DNA of 64,000 nt from Streptomyces cellulosae (GCA_014655195.1 BNBH01000002.1:1-64000); one strand, 5' to 3'; positions 8,979-19,907 are shown, numbered from the stretch's first letter. Program-made: numbers and translations. The notes: a model not told the origin generated them from the sequence alone.

Positions 8979-10508
8979 ATGGAAGCCGGCGTGCACCGAT
9001 TCGTCCGCGTGCTGCGGCTGTTCGGCCTGCGGGTATCCGTGTCGGAGGCGATGGACGCCATGCGCGGGGCGGCCCAGCCCGGCGTCCTCGCCCGGCGCGA
9101 GACGCTGCGCGAGGCACTGCGCATGACGCTCGTGAAGGACCGGCGCGACCACGCGCTGTTCGACGAGTTGTTCACCGCGTTCTTCTCGCTGCGCCCGGTC
9201 TCCCAGGACTCCGACGGGCACGGCCACACTCATGCGCACGACGACCTGACCGACACCGGCGAACTGGAGTCGTTCACCGTCTCCGAGGAGCCGTCCGAGA
9301 CCCCTCAGCAGGGGCACAGCCACGGCAAGCCGTCCGACATCCGCGACTTCTTCGACCAGCAGGACCTGGCCCAGCAGTACAACCTGCACCAGGAAGCCAA
9401 CAAGATCGATCTGGCGTCGATGACCGACGAGATCGTGCTGGCCGAGGACGGCGCGACCGGCGGGCGCGACGACAGCCCGTCCGTCCAGCTGGAGACCGAG
9501 CGGCTGCACGGCGCCGGGATCCCCGGACGGCTCGCGTCGGCGGCCGGGCAGACCGTCGACACGACCCTCACCGTCGCCCAGCAGGACGCCCTGCTCGGCC
9601 GGCTCACCCACGAGACCGACGACGGTCTCGCACCCGACTCGCTGAAGCAGGAGTTGGCGGGCGTCATCGAGAACCTGCCCGAGCTGCTGAAACGGCATCT
9701 CGACCGGCTGGCCGAACTGCAGGCCGTGGCCGTCGAGTCCGCCCGGATCGCCGAACGCGCCCGCCTGGAGACGGTGGACGAGGACGAGCGCGGCCAGTTG
9801 GAGGAGGCGCTGCGCAGGGTGGGCCGCAGCGTGCACGGCGCCCTGACCAGCCGCAAGCGCAACACCCCGACGGGCCGTGTCCATCCCGGCCGCACCATGC
9901 GCCGCAACATGCGCTACGACGGCGTACCGTTCCGGCCGGTCACCGTCACCCGCGCCGAGGACCGGCCCCGCCTGGTGATCCTCGCGGACGTCTCGCTGTC
10001 GGTGCGGGCCACGGCGCGCTTCACCCTCCACCTGGTGCACGGGCTGCAGTCCCTGTTCGGACAGGTCCGCAGCTACGCCTTCGTGGACGAACCCACCGAG
10101 ATCACCGAGCTGTTCGCCGAGCACCCGCTGGAGCGGGCGCTGGGGCTGGTCTTCGACGGGCTGCCGGCCGGCGGTCTGCTGGACGTGGACGCGACGTCCG
10201 ACTACGGCCGGACCTTCGAGACGCTGCTGACCGAACACACCCCGGCGCTGGGCCGCCGCACCACGCTCCTGGTGCTGGGTGACGGCCGCGGCAACGGCAA
10301 TCCACCGCGGACCGAGGCGTTCGCGGAGATCACACGGCGGGTACGCCAGACCATCTGGCTGACCCCGGAGCCACGTTACTCCTGGGGCCTGGGCGCCTGT
10401 GACCTGCCCCGCTACGCCGAGTACTGCGACCGCGTCCAGGTGGTCGCCGACCTCACAGGGCTGGAGCGCGCCGCCCTGCGGATGGCCACGGAGGCGACCG
10501 GCCGATGA
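8979..10508 (+). CDS. CoxE-like VWA-domain protein
   Basis: 509 aa. The C-terminal third is a CoxE-like von Willebrand A domain with the MIDAS motif DVSLSV (Asp ~338) after the MRRNMRYDGVPF segment common to this family. A short His-rich patch (DGHGHTHAHDD) lies near residue 80, and QGHSHGK follows at ~108. ATG at 8979 after CCCGGGAGG. Forms a MoxR/VWA pair with the preceding ATPase, which suggests a metal-insertion or activation chaperone for the methanol dehydrogenase. Confidence 0.85.
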   Translation: MEAGVHRFVRVLRLFGLRVSVSEAMDAMRGAAQPGVLARRETLREALRMTLVKDRRDHALFDELFTAFFSLRPVSQDSDGHGHTHAHDDLTDTGELESFTVSEEPSETPQQGHSHGKPSDIRDFFDQQDLAQQYNLHQEANKIDLASMTDEIVLAEDGATGGRDDSPSVQLETERLHGAGIPGRLASAAGQTVDTTLTVAQQDALLGRLTHETDDGLAPDSLKQELAGVIENLPELLKRHLDRLAELQAVAVESARIAERARLETVDEDERGQLEEALRRVGRSVHGALTSRKRNTPTGRVHPGRTMRRNMRYDGVPFRPVTVTRAEDRPRLVILADVSLSVRATARFTLHLVHGLQSLFGQVRSYAFVDEPTEITELFAEHPLERALGLVFDGLPAGGLLDVDATSDYGRTFETLLTEHTPALGRRTTLLVLGDGRGNGNPPRTEAFAEITRRVRQTIWLTPEPRYSWGLGACDLPRYAEYCDRVQVVADLTGLERAALRMATEATGR

Positions 10509-10542
10509 GCACCACCGCACACCGTCAGGGGGAGCCACAGCC

Positions 10543-11469
10543 ATGAGTGTCCCGAGCCTGCGCAGCGCGATCGCCGCCCGCCGCATCGACCCGCTGGCGC
10601 CGGGCGCGCCCGGCCTGTACGCCGACCCTCTGGTCCGCGTGATCCGCGACAGGCCCGTTCCCGAGAGCGTGGTCCCCCCGCCGATCGTCCGCACCGAGCA
10701 CTTCACGCTGCGCCGCCGTGGCCGCCGCGTCGAACTGGGCCACTCGCTGCGCCCCGAGCAGTTGGACAACGACCTGGCCGGGCTGCTCGCCGAGGAGCTG
10801 TTCGCCGCCGGCTGGCTGTCGGGCAGCGATGTCTTCGAGCGGGTCTTCACGGGGGTGGTGCGCTCCTGCGTGGACGGACCGCTGCCCGCCTGGACCACCT
10901 TCTACGACAACACGCTGGCCCGCATCCGGCAGTGCTGGCAGACCCCGGAGCCGGCCGGGCACTCCTCGATCGCCGGGTTCGCGCCCGTGTACCGGCGCAC
11001 GCTGGACCTGGTCGCCCCCGGCAGTGTGCTGGACCTGGGCTCCTGCTTCGGCTTCCTGCCGTTGCTGCTCGCCGAGCGCGAGCGGCAGACGGTGATCGCC
11101 TCCGACCTCTCCCGCGGCACCATGCGGCTGCTGAGCGCCGTGGCCCGCGCCCGGGGCCGCACGCTCGACGTGCTGGTCTGCGACGCCTCCCGGGTGCCGC
11201 TGCCCGACCGGTCGGTGGACACCGTCACCGTCATCCACGTACTGGAGCACCTCGACGCCGGGCACGGTGACGCCGTCGTGCACGAGGCGCTGCGGCTGGC
11301 CCGGCGGCGGGTGGTGGTGGCCGTGCCGTACGAGGACGAGCCGACCGCCGCGTACGGCCACGTGCGGTGCTTCACCCCGGAGCAACTCGCCGACCTCGGC
11401 CGCCGCACGGGCCACCGCTTCTCGGTCGGCGCCTTCCACGGCGGCTGGCTGGTCGTCGAGCTCGGCTGA
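10543..11469 (+). CDS. mftM: SAM-dependent methyltransferase, probable MftM
   Basis: 308 aa. The class I methyltransferase core starts with VLDLGSCFGFLPLLLAERE (motif I) and continues with VLVCDASRVPLPDRSVDTVTVIHVLEHLD. The ~130-residue N-terminal region is characteristic of the mycofactocin-associated family. MftM methylates the glucose chain of mycofactocin. Location inside the alcohol-oxidation unit supports this call. Strong GGGGGAG site before the ATG. Family assignment is from memory of the architecture and could not be checked by search. Confidence 0.7.
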   Translation: MSVPSLRSAIAARRIDPLAPGAPGLYADPLVRVIRDRPVPESVVPPPIVRTEHFTLRRRGRRVELGHSLRPEQLDNDLAGLLAEELFAAGWLSGSDVFERVFTGVVRSCVDGPLPAWTTFYDNTLARIRQCWQTPEPAGHSSIAGFAPVYRRTLDLVAPGSVLDLGSCFGFLPLLLAERERQTVIASDLSRGTMRLLSAVARARGRTLDVLVCDASRVPLPDRSVDTVTVIHVLEHLDAGHGDAVVHEALRLARRRVVVAVPYEDEPTAAYGHVRCFTPEQLADLGRRTGHRFSVGAFHGGWLVVELG

Positions 11470-11523
11470 GCCGCTCCCCCACGAACTGCGCCACCCGGAA
11501 GAACACAACGCAAAGGAGCGTTC

Positions 11524-12180
11524 ATGTCCCTCTCGGAAACGGACGCGGCGGGTACCGCCGCCGCAGCTGACGCCAAGCCCCGGCCGCAGGCCGCGCCCGG
11601 ACCGCTGGACGGGGATCCGGCGCTGATCGGCGTGCCCACCTTCGTGGTCGGGTCGATCGCCCTCGGTCTCACCCTGGTGGGCTATCTCCCGGCTCAGGCC
11701 GCCGGAGCGCCCGTCGCGATCATCCTGGCCGCCACCGCACTCGGCCAGCTGATCGCCGCGGTCTGGGCGGCCGCGCTCGGGCAGAGCGCGGTCGCGGCGA
11801 TCTTCGGTGTCTTCACCGGGTTCTGGCTCAGCTACGCGGTGCTCGTGCTCGGGCTCAGCCACGGCTGGTTCGGCATCACGGCCGGCGCCGCGACCAGGAC
11901 CCAGGGCCTGTTCCTGATCTCCTGGCTGGTCACGATCGTGCTGCTGACCGTGAGCACGCTCCGGCTGCCGGCCGCCTTCACCGTCCTGTTCACGCTGATC
12001 GACCTGGCGCTCGCACTGGTGCTGTGCGCCACCCTGAACGGATCCAGCGGGCTGCGGACCCTGGGCGGATACGCCGTCTTCGCGTTCGTCGCGGTCGGGT
12101 TCTACCTCTTTCTCCATGTGACCTCGCTGGCCACCGGAGGACGCGGACTGCCGCTCGGCCGCCCGGCCGTGGGCGGATGA
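11524..12180 (+). CDS. GPR1/FUN34/YaaH-family acetate-type transporter
   Basis: 218 aa integral membrane protein with six predicted TM helices after a ~40-residue Ala/Pro-rich cytoplasmic N-terminus. The start of TM1 (GDPALIGVPTFVVGSIALGL) corresponds to the NPAPLGL motif region of the SatP/AcpA family, but the motif is degenerate. It presumably moves acetate or another short acid made from the alcohol. Last gene of the rightward unit; followed by a strong hairpin. Confidence 0.75.
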   Translation: MSLSETDAAGTAAAADAKPRPQAAPGPLDGDPALIGVPTFVVGSIALGLTLVGYLPAQAAGAPVAIILAATALGQLIAAVWAAALGQSAVAAIFGVFTGFWLSYAVLVLGLSHGWFGITAGAATRTQGLFLISWLVTIVLLTVSTLRLPAAFTVLFTLIDLALALVLCATLNGSSGLRTLGGYAVFAFVAVGFYLFLHVTSLATGGRGLPLGRPAVGG

Positions 12181-12185
12181 CCCTA

Positions 12186-12231
12186 GGGCGGGAGGCCGGG
12201 ACCGCCGACGGCCGGTCCCGGCCTCCCGCCC
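12186..12231. terminator. Bidirectional 19-bp terminator hairpin
   Basis: Perfect 19-bp inverted repeat (arms 12186-12204 and 12213-12231, 8-nt loop). It sits between the convergent transporter gene and response-regulator gene, so it can serve both. Confidence 0.85.
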
Positions 12232-12232
12232 G

Positions 12233-12898
12233 TCAGATCACGCCCAGCTTGCTCGCCTCGTACACGACTTCCGCCCGGCTGCTCGCGTCCATCTTGCGCA
12301 TGATGTTGCGGACGTGGAACTTCACCGTGGTCTCCGAGATGTACAGCTCCCCGCCGATCTCCCGGTTGCTCAGCCCGTGGGCGAGCATCTGGAGGACGTT
12401 CAGCTCCCGTTCGGTGAACTTCGGCCGCAGCGGCTGCACACGCATCGAACGCACCATCGCGGCGGCCGCGTGCGAGTCGAAGGCGCTCTCGTTACGGGCC
12501 ACCGCGCGGATGGAGCGCAGCAGTTCGGTGGTGTCCACGTCCTTGACGACGTAACCGCGCGCACCGTGCTGGATCGCCTCCACGACCAGCGAGTCGTCGA
12601 GGAAGGTGGTGAGCACCAGCACCGCCAGGTCCGGGTGGCGCTGCGTCAGCCGGGCGCACAGGTCCAGGCCCTCGGTGTCGGCCGCCGTGGACAGCTTCAG
12701 ATCGAGCAGCACGATCGACGGACGGGTCCGTTCGACCACGGCGGCCGCCTCGGCTGCCGTGCTCGCCTCGCCGACCACCTCCAGGTCGCTCTCGCGTTCC
12801 AGGATCGACCGCAGTCCGTGCCGGACGATGGCATGGTCGTCGACGAGTACGATCCGCAAGGCCTGCGTGGGTACGTGAGTCTGCTGCTCAGTGGTCAT
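12233..12898 (-). CDS. NarL/LuxR-family response regulator
   Basis: 221 aa. Receiver domain (VDDHAIVRHGL, phospho-Asp in VLLDLKLS, TTFLDDS, VVKDVD) followed by a LuxR HTH (FTERELNVLQMLAHGLSNREIG through TTVKFHVRNIMRKM). The start overlaps the histidine kinase stop by 11 bp. Cognate kinase is the neighbour; likely targets are the alcohol and aldehyde dehydrogenase promoters. Confidence 0.92.
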   Translation of the reverse strand: MTTEQQTHVPTQALRIVLVDDHAIVRHGLRSILERESDLEVVGEASTAAEAAAVVERTRPSIVLLDLKLSTAADTEGLDLCARLTQRHPDLAVLVLTTFLDDSLVVEAIQHGARGYVVKDVDTTELLRSIRAVARNESAFDSHAAAAMVRSMRVQPLRPKFTERELNVLQMLAHGLSNREIGGELYISETTVKFHVRNIMRKMDASSRAEVVYEASKLGVI

Positions 12899-14189
12899 CC
12901 GTTGCCTCCCCGACGCGCGTCACCGGCAGCGGGACGTCGACCCGCAGCAGGACTCCTCCCATGGCCGACCGGCGGATGGACAGTCTGCCGCCCAGTTCCT
13001 CGGCCCGGGCCACCATGTTCGCCAGCCCCCGATGGCGTCCGGCGAGGTCGGTCGCCCGGGACACGCGCAGGGCGCGGCGCAGCTGAGCAGGGTCGCCGCC
13101 GCCGTCGTCGGACACGGTCAGCACGAGCATCTCGGGCAGATACCGCAAGCGCACCAGTGCTCGACCGGCCTTGCCGTGCGTGGCGGAGTTGAACAGGGCC
13201 TCGCCGGTCAGCCGGAGGATCGACTGCTCGGCCTCGGGCGGCAGCGGCGACGGAGTGCCCGCCACCCGTACCCGGACGTCGAGTTCCGTGGGCAGGTGCA
13301 CCGTGGACAGCCGCTGCAGCATCACCGGGAGCGGGCCCGCCGGCTCCTGCGAGGTGTGGTGGAGCGCGTAGATCGCGGCACGCAGCCGCTCCACGGCCTG
13401 CCGGTTGAGGTCCTTGGCGCCGGCCAGCCGTCCGGCGATCTCCGCGGCCTGTCCGCCCAGGCCCGCCAGTTCCGCGCGGCACACCTCGACGGTCATCCCG
13501 GCGCTGAGCACATATTGGGAGACGCTGTCGTGCAGTTCGCGTGCGATGCGACGCCGCTCGTCGTCGAGTGCCTGCCGCTCGGCCGCCTCGGACAGTTCCT
13601 CGGCGCGTCCGCGCAGGGTGGTCGCCGCGTGGAAGAGGAACGTGTGGTGCAGCGCCACGGCGGCCTGGTTGGCGAGGACCCGCAGGATGGCCAGGTCCGT
13701 GTCGGCGACCTCGACACCGGCGCCGGGCTCCGCGGCGATGCCGCCGACCGGCTCGTCGTCCAGGGTCATCGGCGCGCGCACCCAGCCCCGGCCCCGGTCG
13801 GGCTCCTGGGCCTCCCAGGGGCGGGTGCGCAGCAGCTCCAGGTGCTCACGCACGTCGACGGGTATCCGGGTCTCGTCGTCGATCAACACGTCGTCCGCGT
13901 ACAGCAGGAACCGTGGACGGGCGGCCCGCAGCGCGCCGTCGGCGACGGCCAGCAGCAGCCAGCGGGCCCGCAGATGCTCGGCCGCGGTCCGTACCACGGT
14001 CTCGACCAGGGCGCGCGGACCCTCCGCCGTGCGCACGAGGGCGCGGGAGATGCCGTCGAGCGCCTCCACGGTCCTCTCCAGCCGCTCGGTGGAGCGGACG
14101 TACGCCGGGTAGAAGGACCGCTTGCCGGACCGCAGCCCGGTGAGGACTCCGAGGTCGGGGGTCCGGTTCGTGCGTTCGGGGGTGCTCAC
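12888..14189 (-). CDS. GAF-domain sensor histidine kinase
   Basis: 433 aa soluble NarX-type kinase. N-terminal region, GAF-like domain (~60-210), HisKA_3 dimerisation helix with the phospho-acceptor in RRIARELHDSVSQYVLSAG, then HATPase (GEALFNSATHGKAG N-box, VSDDGGG G-box, HRGLANMVARAEELGGRL). No TM helices, so a cytosolic signal is expected. The GTG start at 14189, 10 nt after the alcohol dehydrogenase stop, is preferred because upstream in-frame sequence belongs to that gene. Confidence 0.9.
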   Translation of the reverse strand: MSTPERTNRTPDLGVLTGLRSGKRSFYPAYVRSTERLERTVEALDGISRALVRTAEGPRALVETVVRTAAEHLRARWLLLAVADGALRAARPRFLLYADDVLIDDETRIPVDVREHLELLRTRPWEAQEPDRGRGWVRAPMTLDDEPVGGIAAEPGAGVEVADTDLAILRVLANQAAVALHHTFLFHAATTLRGRAEELSEAAERQALDDERRRIARELHDSVSQYVLSAGMTVEVCRAELAGLGGQAAEIAGRLAGAKDLNRQAVERLRAAIYALHHTSQEPAGPLPVMLQRLSTVHLPTELDVRVRVAGTPSPLPPEAEQSILRLTGEALFNSATHGKAGRALVRLRYLPEMLVLTVSDDGGGDPAQLRRALRVSRATDLAGRHRGLANMVARAEELGGRLSIRRSAMGGVLLRVDVPLPVTRVGEATDDH

Positions 14190-14199
14190 CGGGATCGCC

Positions 14200-15474
14200 T
14201 CACAGTGCCTCGCGGAACAGTGTCTCCACGTCCCGCACGTCGACGTCCCTGGGGTTGGTGGCCATGCACGCGTCTTTGAGCGTCGTGCGGGCCAGGACCG
14301 GCACGTCGCGCTCCGCGACCCCGAGGCTCGCCAGTCCCTTCGGCACGCCGACGTCGTCCGCGAGTGCGCGCACCAGATCCGCGAGCTGTTCGGCCACCTC
14401 CTGTGCCGGCACACCGGAGACCCGAAGGCCGGCCGCCGCGCCCAGCGCGACGAAGCGCTCCGGCCACGCCTCGGCGTTGAACCGGATGACGTGCGGCAGG
14501 AGCACGCCGTTGACCACGCCGTGCGGGGCGTCCAGCAGACCGCCGACCTGGTGGCTCATGGCGTGCGTCGCGCCGAGGATGGCGTTGGTGAAGGCCATTC
14601 CGGCCTCCAGCGCGGCCTGGGCCATGGCGAGCCGGGCTCCGAAGTCCCTGGGGGCGACCTGGGTGCGCACCAGGTTCGCGGTGATCAGCTCGACCGCGTG
14701 CAGGGCGTGGTTGTCCGTCAGCGGGTTGTGCGCCCGGGAGACGAACGCCTCGATGGCGTGCGTCAGCGCGTCCAGGCCGGTGGCCGCGTTGAGCCAGTCC
14801 GGCATGGTGGTCAGCAGCCGCGGGTCGATCACCGAGATCTCAGGCACCAGCGTGCGGCTCACAATGGTGATCTTGACGTGCTCGGTGGTGTCGGTGATCA
14901 CGGCGAACTGGGAGACGTCCGCCCCGGTGCCCGACGTGGAGGGCACCATCACGGTCGGGGGGATGGGCTGCACGACCTGGTCCACACCCTCGTAGTCGAG
15001 GATGTGCCCGCCGTTGCTCGACAGAATCGCCACGCCCTTGGCCGCGTCGATGACCGAGCCGCCGCCGACCCCCACGATCACGTCGCAGCCGCTGGCGGCG
15101 TACCGCTCGAAGCCGGCCTGCACCTCACGGTCCTTGGGGTTGGGCGTCACATCGCACCACACGACGGGGCGCAGACCGGCCCGGCGCAGATGGCCGACCG
15201 CCTCGTCCACCCAGCCTGCCTCCATCAGCCCGGCATCGGTGACCAGGAAAGGCCGGCGACCGCCGAGGCGCAGCGCGCAGTGCCCGAGCTCCGTGAGCGA
15301 ACCGGGCCCGAACACGACCTCGGGCACATGGAACTTGGCCAGCCGGGCGGACCGCCGCACGGCCTCCGTGCTCGTGCGCTGCGGTCCCAGAAGCTCGCAG
15401 CGGCCCTCGTCGCGGCTCCAGTCCGCACTCGGATCGTCACCGCCCGCCACCATGACGTGAGATGTGAGCGACAT
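14200..15474 (-). CDS. Iron-containing (group III) alcohol dehydrogenase
   Basis: 424 aa. NAD-binding GVGGGSVIDAAKG, phosphate loop MVPSTSGTGADVS, and metal ligands in GLDALTHAIEAFVSRAHNPL (Asp, His), ATHAMSHQVGG and DAPHGVVNG. An N-terminal extension of ~35 residues precedes the core. ATG at 15474 with GGAGG. First gene of an alcohol dehydrogenase-kinase-regulator operon, which suggests that the two-component system senses this pathway. Specificity is not deducible. Confidence 0.88.
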   Translation of the reverse strand: MSLTSHVMVAGGDDPSADWSRDEGRCELLGPQRTSTEAVRRSARLAKFHVPEVVFGPGSLTELGHCALRLGGRRPFLVTDAGLMEAGWVDEAVGHLRRAGLRPVVWCDVTPNPKDREVQAGFERYAASGCDVIVGVGGGSVIDAAKGVAILSSNGGHILDYEGVDQVVQPIPPTVMVPSTSGTGADVSQFAVITDTTEHVKITIVSRTLVPEISVIDPRLLTTMPDWLNAATGLDALTHAIEAFVSRAHNPLTDNHALHAVELITANLVRTQVAPRDFGARLAMAQAALEAGMAFTNAILGATHAMSHQVGGLLDAPHGVVNGVLLPHVIRFNAEAWPERFVALGAAAGLRVSGVPAQEVAEQLADLVRALADDVGVPKGLASLGVAERDVPVLARTTLKDACMATNPRDVDVRDVETLFREAL

Positions 15475-15595
15475 GCGACCTCCAAAGGGCGGGAAGCCCG
15501 CAACGCACATGCAACCTTGATTTTACGGCTGAGTTGGTCGATAACACTGTCGTCCAACTGAAGACCACGCTAGGCGCGCGCGCCGGGGTACGGCA

Positions 15596-15637
15596 CCTGT
15601 CCGATCGGACAGGGGGCGCGGACCGCTCGGACAGGTG
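15596..15637. promoter_or_regulatory. Palindromic operator pair in front of the GAF regulator
   Basis: CCTGTCCGATCGGACAGG (15596-15613) is an 18-bp perfect palindrome. A second half-site CGGACAGGTG follows at 15628-15637. It lies between the divergent alcohol dehydrogenase operon and the GAF regulator. Related sites occur upstream of mftA and the methanol dehydrogenase. Probable autoregulatory site. Confidence 0.7.
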
Positions 15638-15698
15638 CGCCGACGCGGTCCGTGTAGACAATAATCGGTCGTCCCCGTTCGATGACAGGGGAAAGCAC

Positions 15699-16937
15699 AT
15701 GTCACAACGCAGTGACCTCCGGCGGCGCAGGGCCGCGCTGGAGAGCGAGTGGTCCCGCCTGGTGCCGGAGATGAGGACCGCCGGATCGAAACCGAGCGGT
15801 CTGGAAGCGGTGCGCGACGATGTGACCGAATCATGGGTTCGCTCGCTGAGCAGCGTGGATCCGGACCGGGACAGCGCCCCGGTCACCGACGGGGGCGCTG
15901 TGCAGCACCGCTGGAGCGGCTCGCCGCTGCGCCGGCCGGTCGACGGCCTCGCCGACGAGTTGCGCAGCATCGCGGAGGACGCCGGGTTCGTCACCGCGCT
16001 CACCGACGAGTCCGGCACGATTCTGTGGACGTGCGGCGGGCGGACCATGCGCCGACGGGCCGAGCGCGTCAACTTCGCGCCGGGGGGTCGCTGGGACGAG
16101 CAGGCCATGGGCACCAACGCGTTGTCCCTCGCGCTGCGCACCGGCCGCCCGCACACCGTCTTCTCGGCCGAGCACCTGGTGACGGCCCTGCACGACTGGG
16201 TCTGCTACTGCGCTCCCGTGCATGGCCCGGACGGACGCGTCCTCGGCGTGCTGGACATGTCCACCACCTGGGACCGCTCCAACCCTCTCGCGATGTCCAC
16301 GGTGCGCTCGCTGGTCGCCACCGTCGAGGCCCGGCTCCGCACAGAGGCCCCCTCGCGCCCCCGCGGTAACACCGACCCCGTGAACCTCACCTGCCTCGGT
16401 GCCGGACAAGCCGTACGCAACGGCGTTCCCCTCGCGCTGCGGCCCCGGCAGCTGGAGATCCTGACCCTGCTCGCGCTGGAGCCGGACGGATACTCCCCCG
16501 AACGCCTCCGCGAGGCCGTGTACGGCGACCGGCCGGTGACGGCGTCCACGTTCAAGGCGGAGATCTCCCATCTGCGGCGCGCCCTCGACGGCGGTGTCGC
16601 CACCCGTCGCTACGCGCTGACCGCACCGGTGTCCTGCGACGCCGCCGATGTGCTGCGGGCGCTGGAGAAGGGCGACGCGGACACCGCCCTGCGGTTGTAC
16701 CGGGGCCCGCTGCTCTCCTGGTCCGAGGCGCCGGGCATCGCGGAGTGGCGCACTCATATCGAGGTGGCGGTGCGCGAGGCGGTGCTCGCCAGCGCCCGTC
16801 CGGAGCACGCGCTGCGGTACGGCGAACGGGCCCCGTACGACGTGGAGGTGCACGAGCACGCTCTTGGCCTGCTCGGCCCGCGGGACACCCGTCGCGCCAT
16901 CGCGGCCGGCCGCCTCGGCGCGGCCCTGCGCGACTGA
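15699..16937 (+). CDS. GAF-domain regulator with SARP-like winged helix
   Basis: 412 aa. The N-terminal half resembles the sensor part of AcoR-type activators (VTESWVRSLSS, GFVTALTDESGTILWTCGG, NFAPGGRWDEQAMGTNALSLAL, HDWVCYCAPVHGPDG). The C-terminal half is not an AAA+/Fis module but an OmpR/SARP winged helix (LALRPRQLEILTLLALEPDGYSPERLREAVYG) with the start of a BTAD-like region (LYRGPLLSWSEAPGI). ATG 15699 has GGGGAAAG upstream. It probably senses an alcohol or aldehyde and controls the divergent operons. Confidence 0.82.
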   Translation: MSQRSDLRRRRAALESEWSRLVPEMRTAGSKPSGLEAVRDDVTESWVRSLSSVDPDRDSAPVTDGGAVQHRWSGSPLRRPVDGLADELRSIAEDAGFVTALTDESGTILWTCGGRTMRRRAERVNFAPGGRWDEQAMGTNALSLALRTGRPHTVFSAEHLVTALHDWVCYCAPVHGPDGRVLGVLDMSTTWDRSNPLAMSTVRSLVATVEARLRTEAPSRPRGNTDPVNLTCLGAGQAVRNGVPLALRPRQLEILTLLALEPDGYSPERLREAVYGDRPVTASTFKAEISHLRRALDGGVATRRYALTAPVSCDAADVLRALEKGDADTALRLYRGPLLSWSEAPGIAEWRTHIEVAVREAVLASARPEHALRYGERAPYDVEVHEHALGLLGPRDTRRAIAAGRLGAALRD

Positions 16938-16997
16938 CGCCTCGCTCTCGGGGCACCAACCTCCCGCCAACCTCGGGGGCTCATAGTGCACCGCGTC

Positions 16998-17017
16998 ACG
17001 ACGGCGTGGGCCGTCGT
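16998..17017. promoter_or_regulatory. Small inverted repeat upstream of the aldehyde dehydrogenase
   Basis: ACGACGGC and its complement around a 4-nt loop, in the 111-bp gap between the GAF regulator and the aldehyde dehydrogenase. Either a weak terminator for the first gene or an operator of the second. Confidence 0.4.
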
Positions 17018-17048
17018 ACCGCACCGACATCCCCCGAGGAGAGCCGCC

Positions 17049-18565
<1,517 letters not shown>

Positions 18566-18566
<1 letters not shown>

Positions 18567-18970
18567 TGGCCGACCGCACCGGGCGCGTCGAGCTGACACC
18601 GGCCGCCGAGGACCTGGTGCGGCGGCTCACCGGGACGCACGGGCCGCTGATGTTCCACCAGTCCGGCGGCTGCTGCGACGGCAGCGCGCCCATGTGCTAC
18701 CCCCGCGGTGAGTTCCGGGTCGGAGCCTCGGACGTCCTGCTCGGCCATGTCGCAGGGGACGTCCCCTTCTGGATGAGCGCCGACCAGTACGCGTACTGGC
18801 GGCACACCCACCTCACCGTGGACGTGGTCCCGGGCCGGGGCAGCGGCTTCTCCCTCGAAGCACCCGAGGGCGTGCGCTTCCTGCTCCGCTCCCGGGTCCT
18901 CACCGACGAGGAGTGGCAACGCCTTGCCGCGGAACCACCCCTGCCGACCGGGGCGGACACCGACGGCTGA
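18566..18970 (+). CDS. DUF779 protein
   Basis: 134 aa. Signature FHQSGGCCDGSAPMCYP near residue 30, a likely Cys-based metal or redox site. The ATG overlaps the aldehyde dehydrogenase TGA (TGATG), so the two are co-translated, as is common in actinobacteria. The exact function is not known; an accessory role for the aldehyde dehydrogenase is inferred from the constant pairing. Confidence 0.88.
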
Positions 18971-19033
18971 CCCGTCGGCGCCCGGGAACGGGGACACCCG
19001 ACGACCACCGCGCCGGCGCAGGCGGTGGCGACA

Positions 19034-19065
19034 GCGGGGCCGGACACCCACGTGTCCGGCCCCGC
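19034..19065. terminator. 14-bp hairpin after DUF779
   Basis: GCGGGGCCGGACAC and its complement with a 4-nt loop. Ends the aldehyde dehydrogenase operon. The bases from here to 19265 show no gene. Confidence 0.75.
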
Positions 19066-19265
19066 GACGTCCCACCCGGGCCGGGACACCCCTCCATCCG
19101 GGCAGGGTGAATGCACCCCGTCGCCCAGCTACAGAGCACCGGACAACCGCGTAGCGTCTGAAGCGGCCTGGTGACCAGCGGTTCCACCTACAGGGGCCCG
19201 AGCTGACTCACCGCCGAGAGGACCCGCCCGCAACGTCCCCTCTTCCGCCAGATTCGGGGCCGACC

Positions 19266-19787
19266 ATGTACACCACAACCCTCAGAGAGGCGAGCAAGCC
19301 GCCCACGGAATCATTTGAGGGGCAACGGCCCGCCGCTCATCCGGTCTTCTCCCGTGCTCCGAGGATGCCGCGCGCCGCTCACCCCGACGCCAGGACCGCC
19401 CCCGCTCACGAGGCCGTCCTGTCCCTGCCGGCGGAGGCCCGCTGGGTTCCGGTGGCCCGCCGCTGCGTCGGCGCCGTCCTGACCCAGTGGCGCTTCCCGT
19501 CCGCCGACCGGGAGTCCGCCGAGCTCATCGTCGGGGAACTCGCCGCGAACGCCGCCGAGCACGGCCGTCACGACATGACCGTCCGCCTCTCCCTGCACAA
19601 GGGAGTCCTGTGGATCTCGGTGACGGACTCCGGCCTCCCGGGCCGAACACGGCGTCCCCGGAATGCCGACTCCGACGAACACGGCCGGGGCATGGCCATC
19701 GTCGAACTGCTGGCCCTGGAGGTCCGGGTACGCCAAGGTCCACTCGGCCGACGCGTGGACGCGGCGCTCACCGCGACCACCCCCTGA
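19266..19787 (+). CDS. RsbW-like ATP-binding regulatory protein
   Basis: 173 aa. Single HATPase_c_2 domain (ELIVGELAANAAEHGRHD N-box, ISVTDSGLPG, EHGRGMAIVELLALEVRVR) after a ~45-residue disordered leader. Members act as anti-sigma or serine kinases, or as stand-alone Streptomyces regulators. No sigma or anti-anti-sigma gene is adjacent. A stem-loop (19807-19828, TTTGCGGG arms) follows. Confidence 0.82.
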   Translation: MYTTTLREASKPPTESFEGQRPAAHPVFSRAPRMPRAAHPDARTAPAHEAVLSLPAEARWVPVARRCVGAVLTQWRFPSADRESAELIVGELAANAAEHGRHDMTVRLSLHKGVLWISVTDSGLPGRTRRPRNADSDEHGRGMAIVELLALEVRVRQGPLGRRVDAALTATTP

Positions 19788-19907
19788 CGACTGCTTGTGC
19801 TCTCTTTTTGCGGGGCTGGACCCGCAAAGCTCTGACACGTCCTCGGCGGCTTCCGCCGTGACCGGCGGCCTCAGCGTCGTACGGCGCATCTCATGCACGA
19901 CTCCTGG

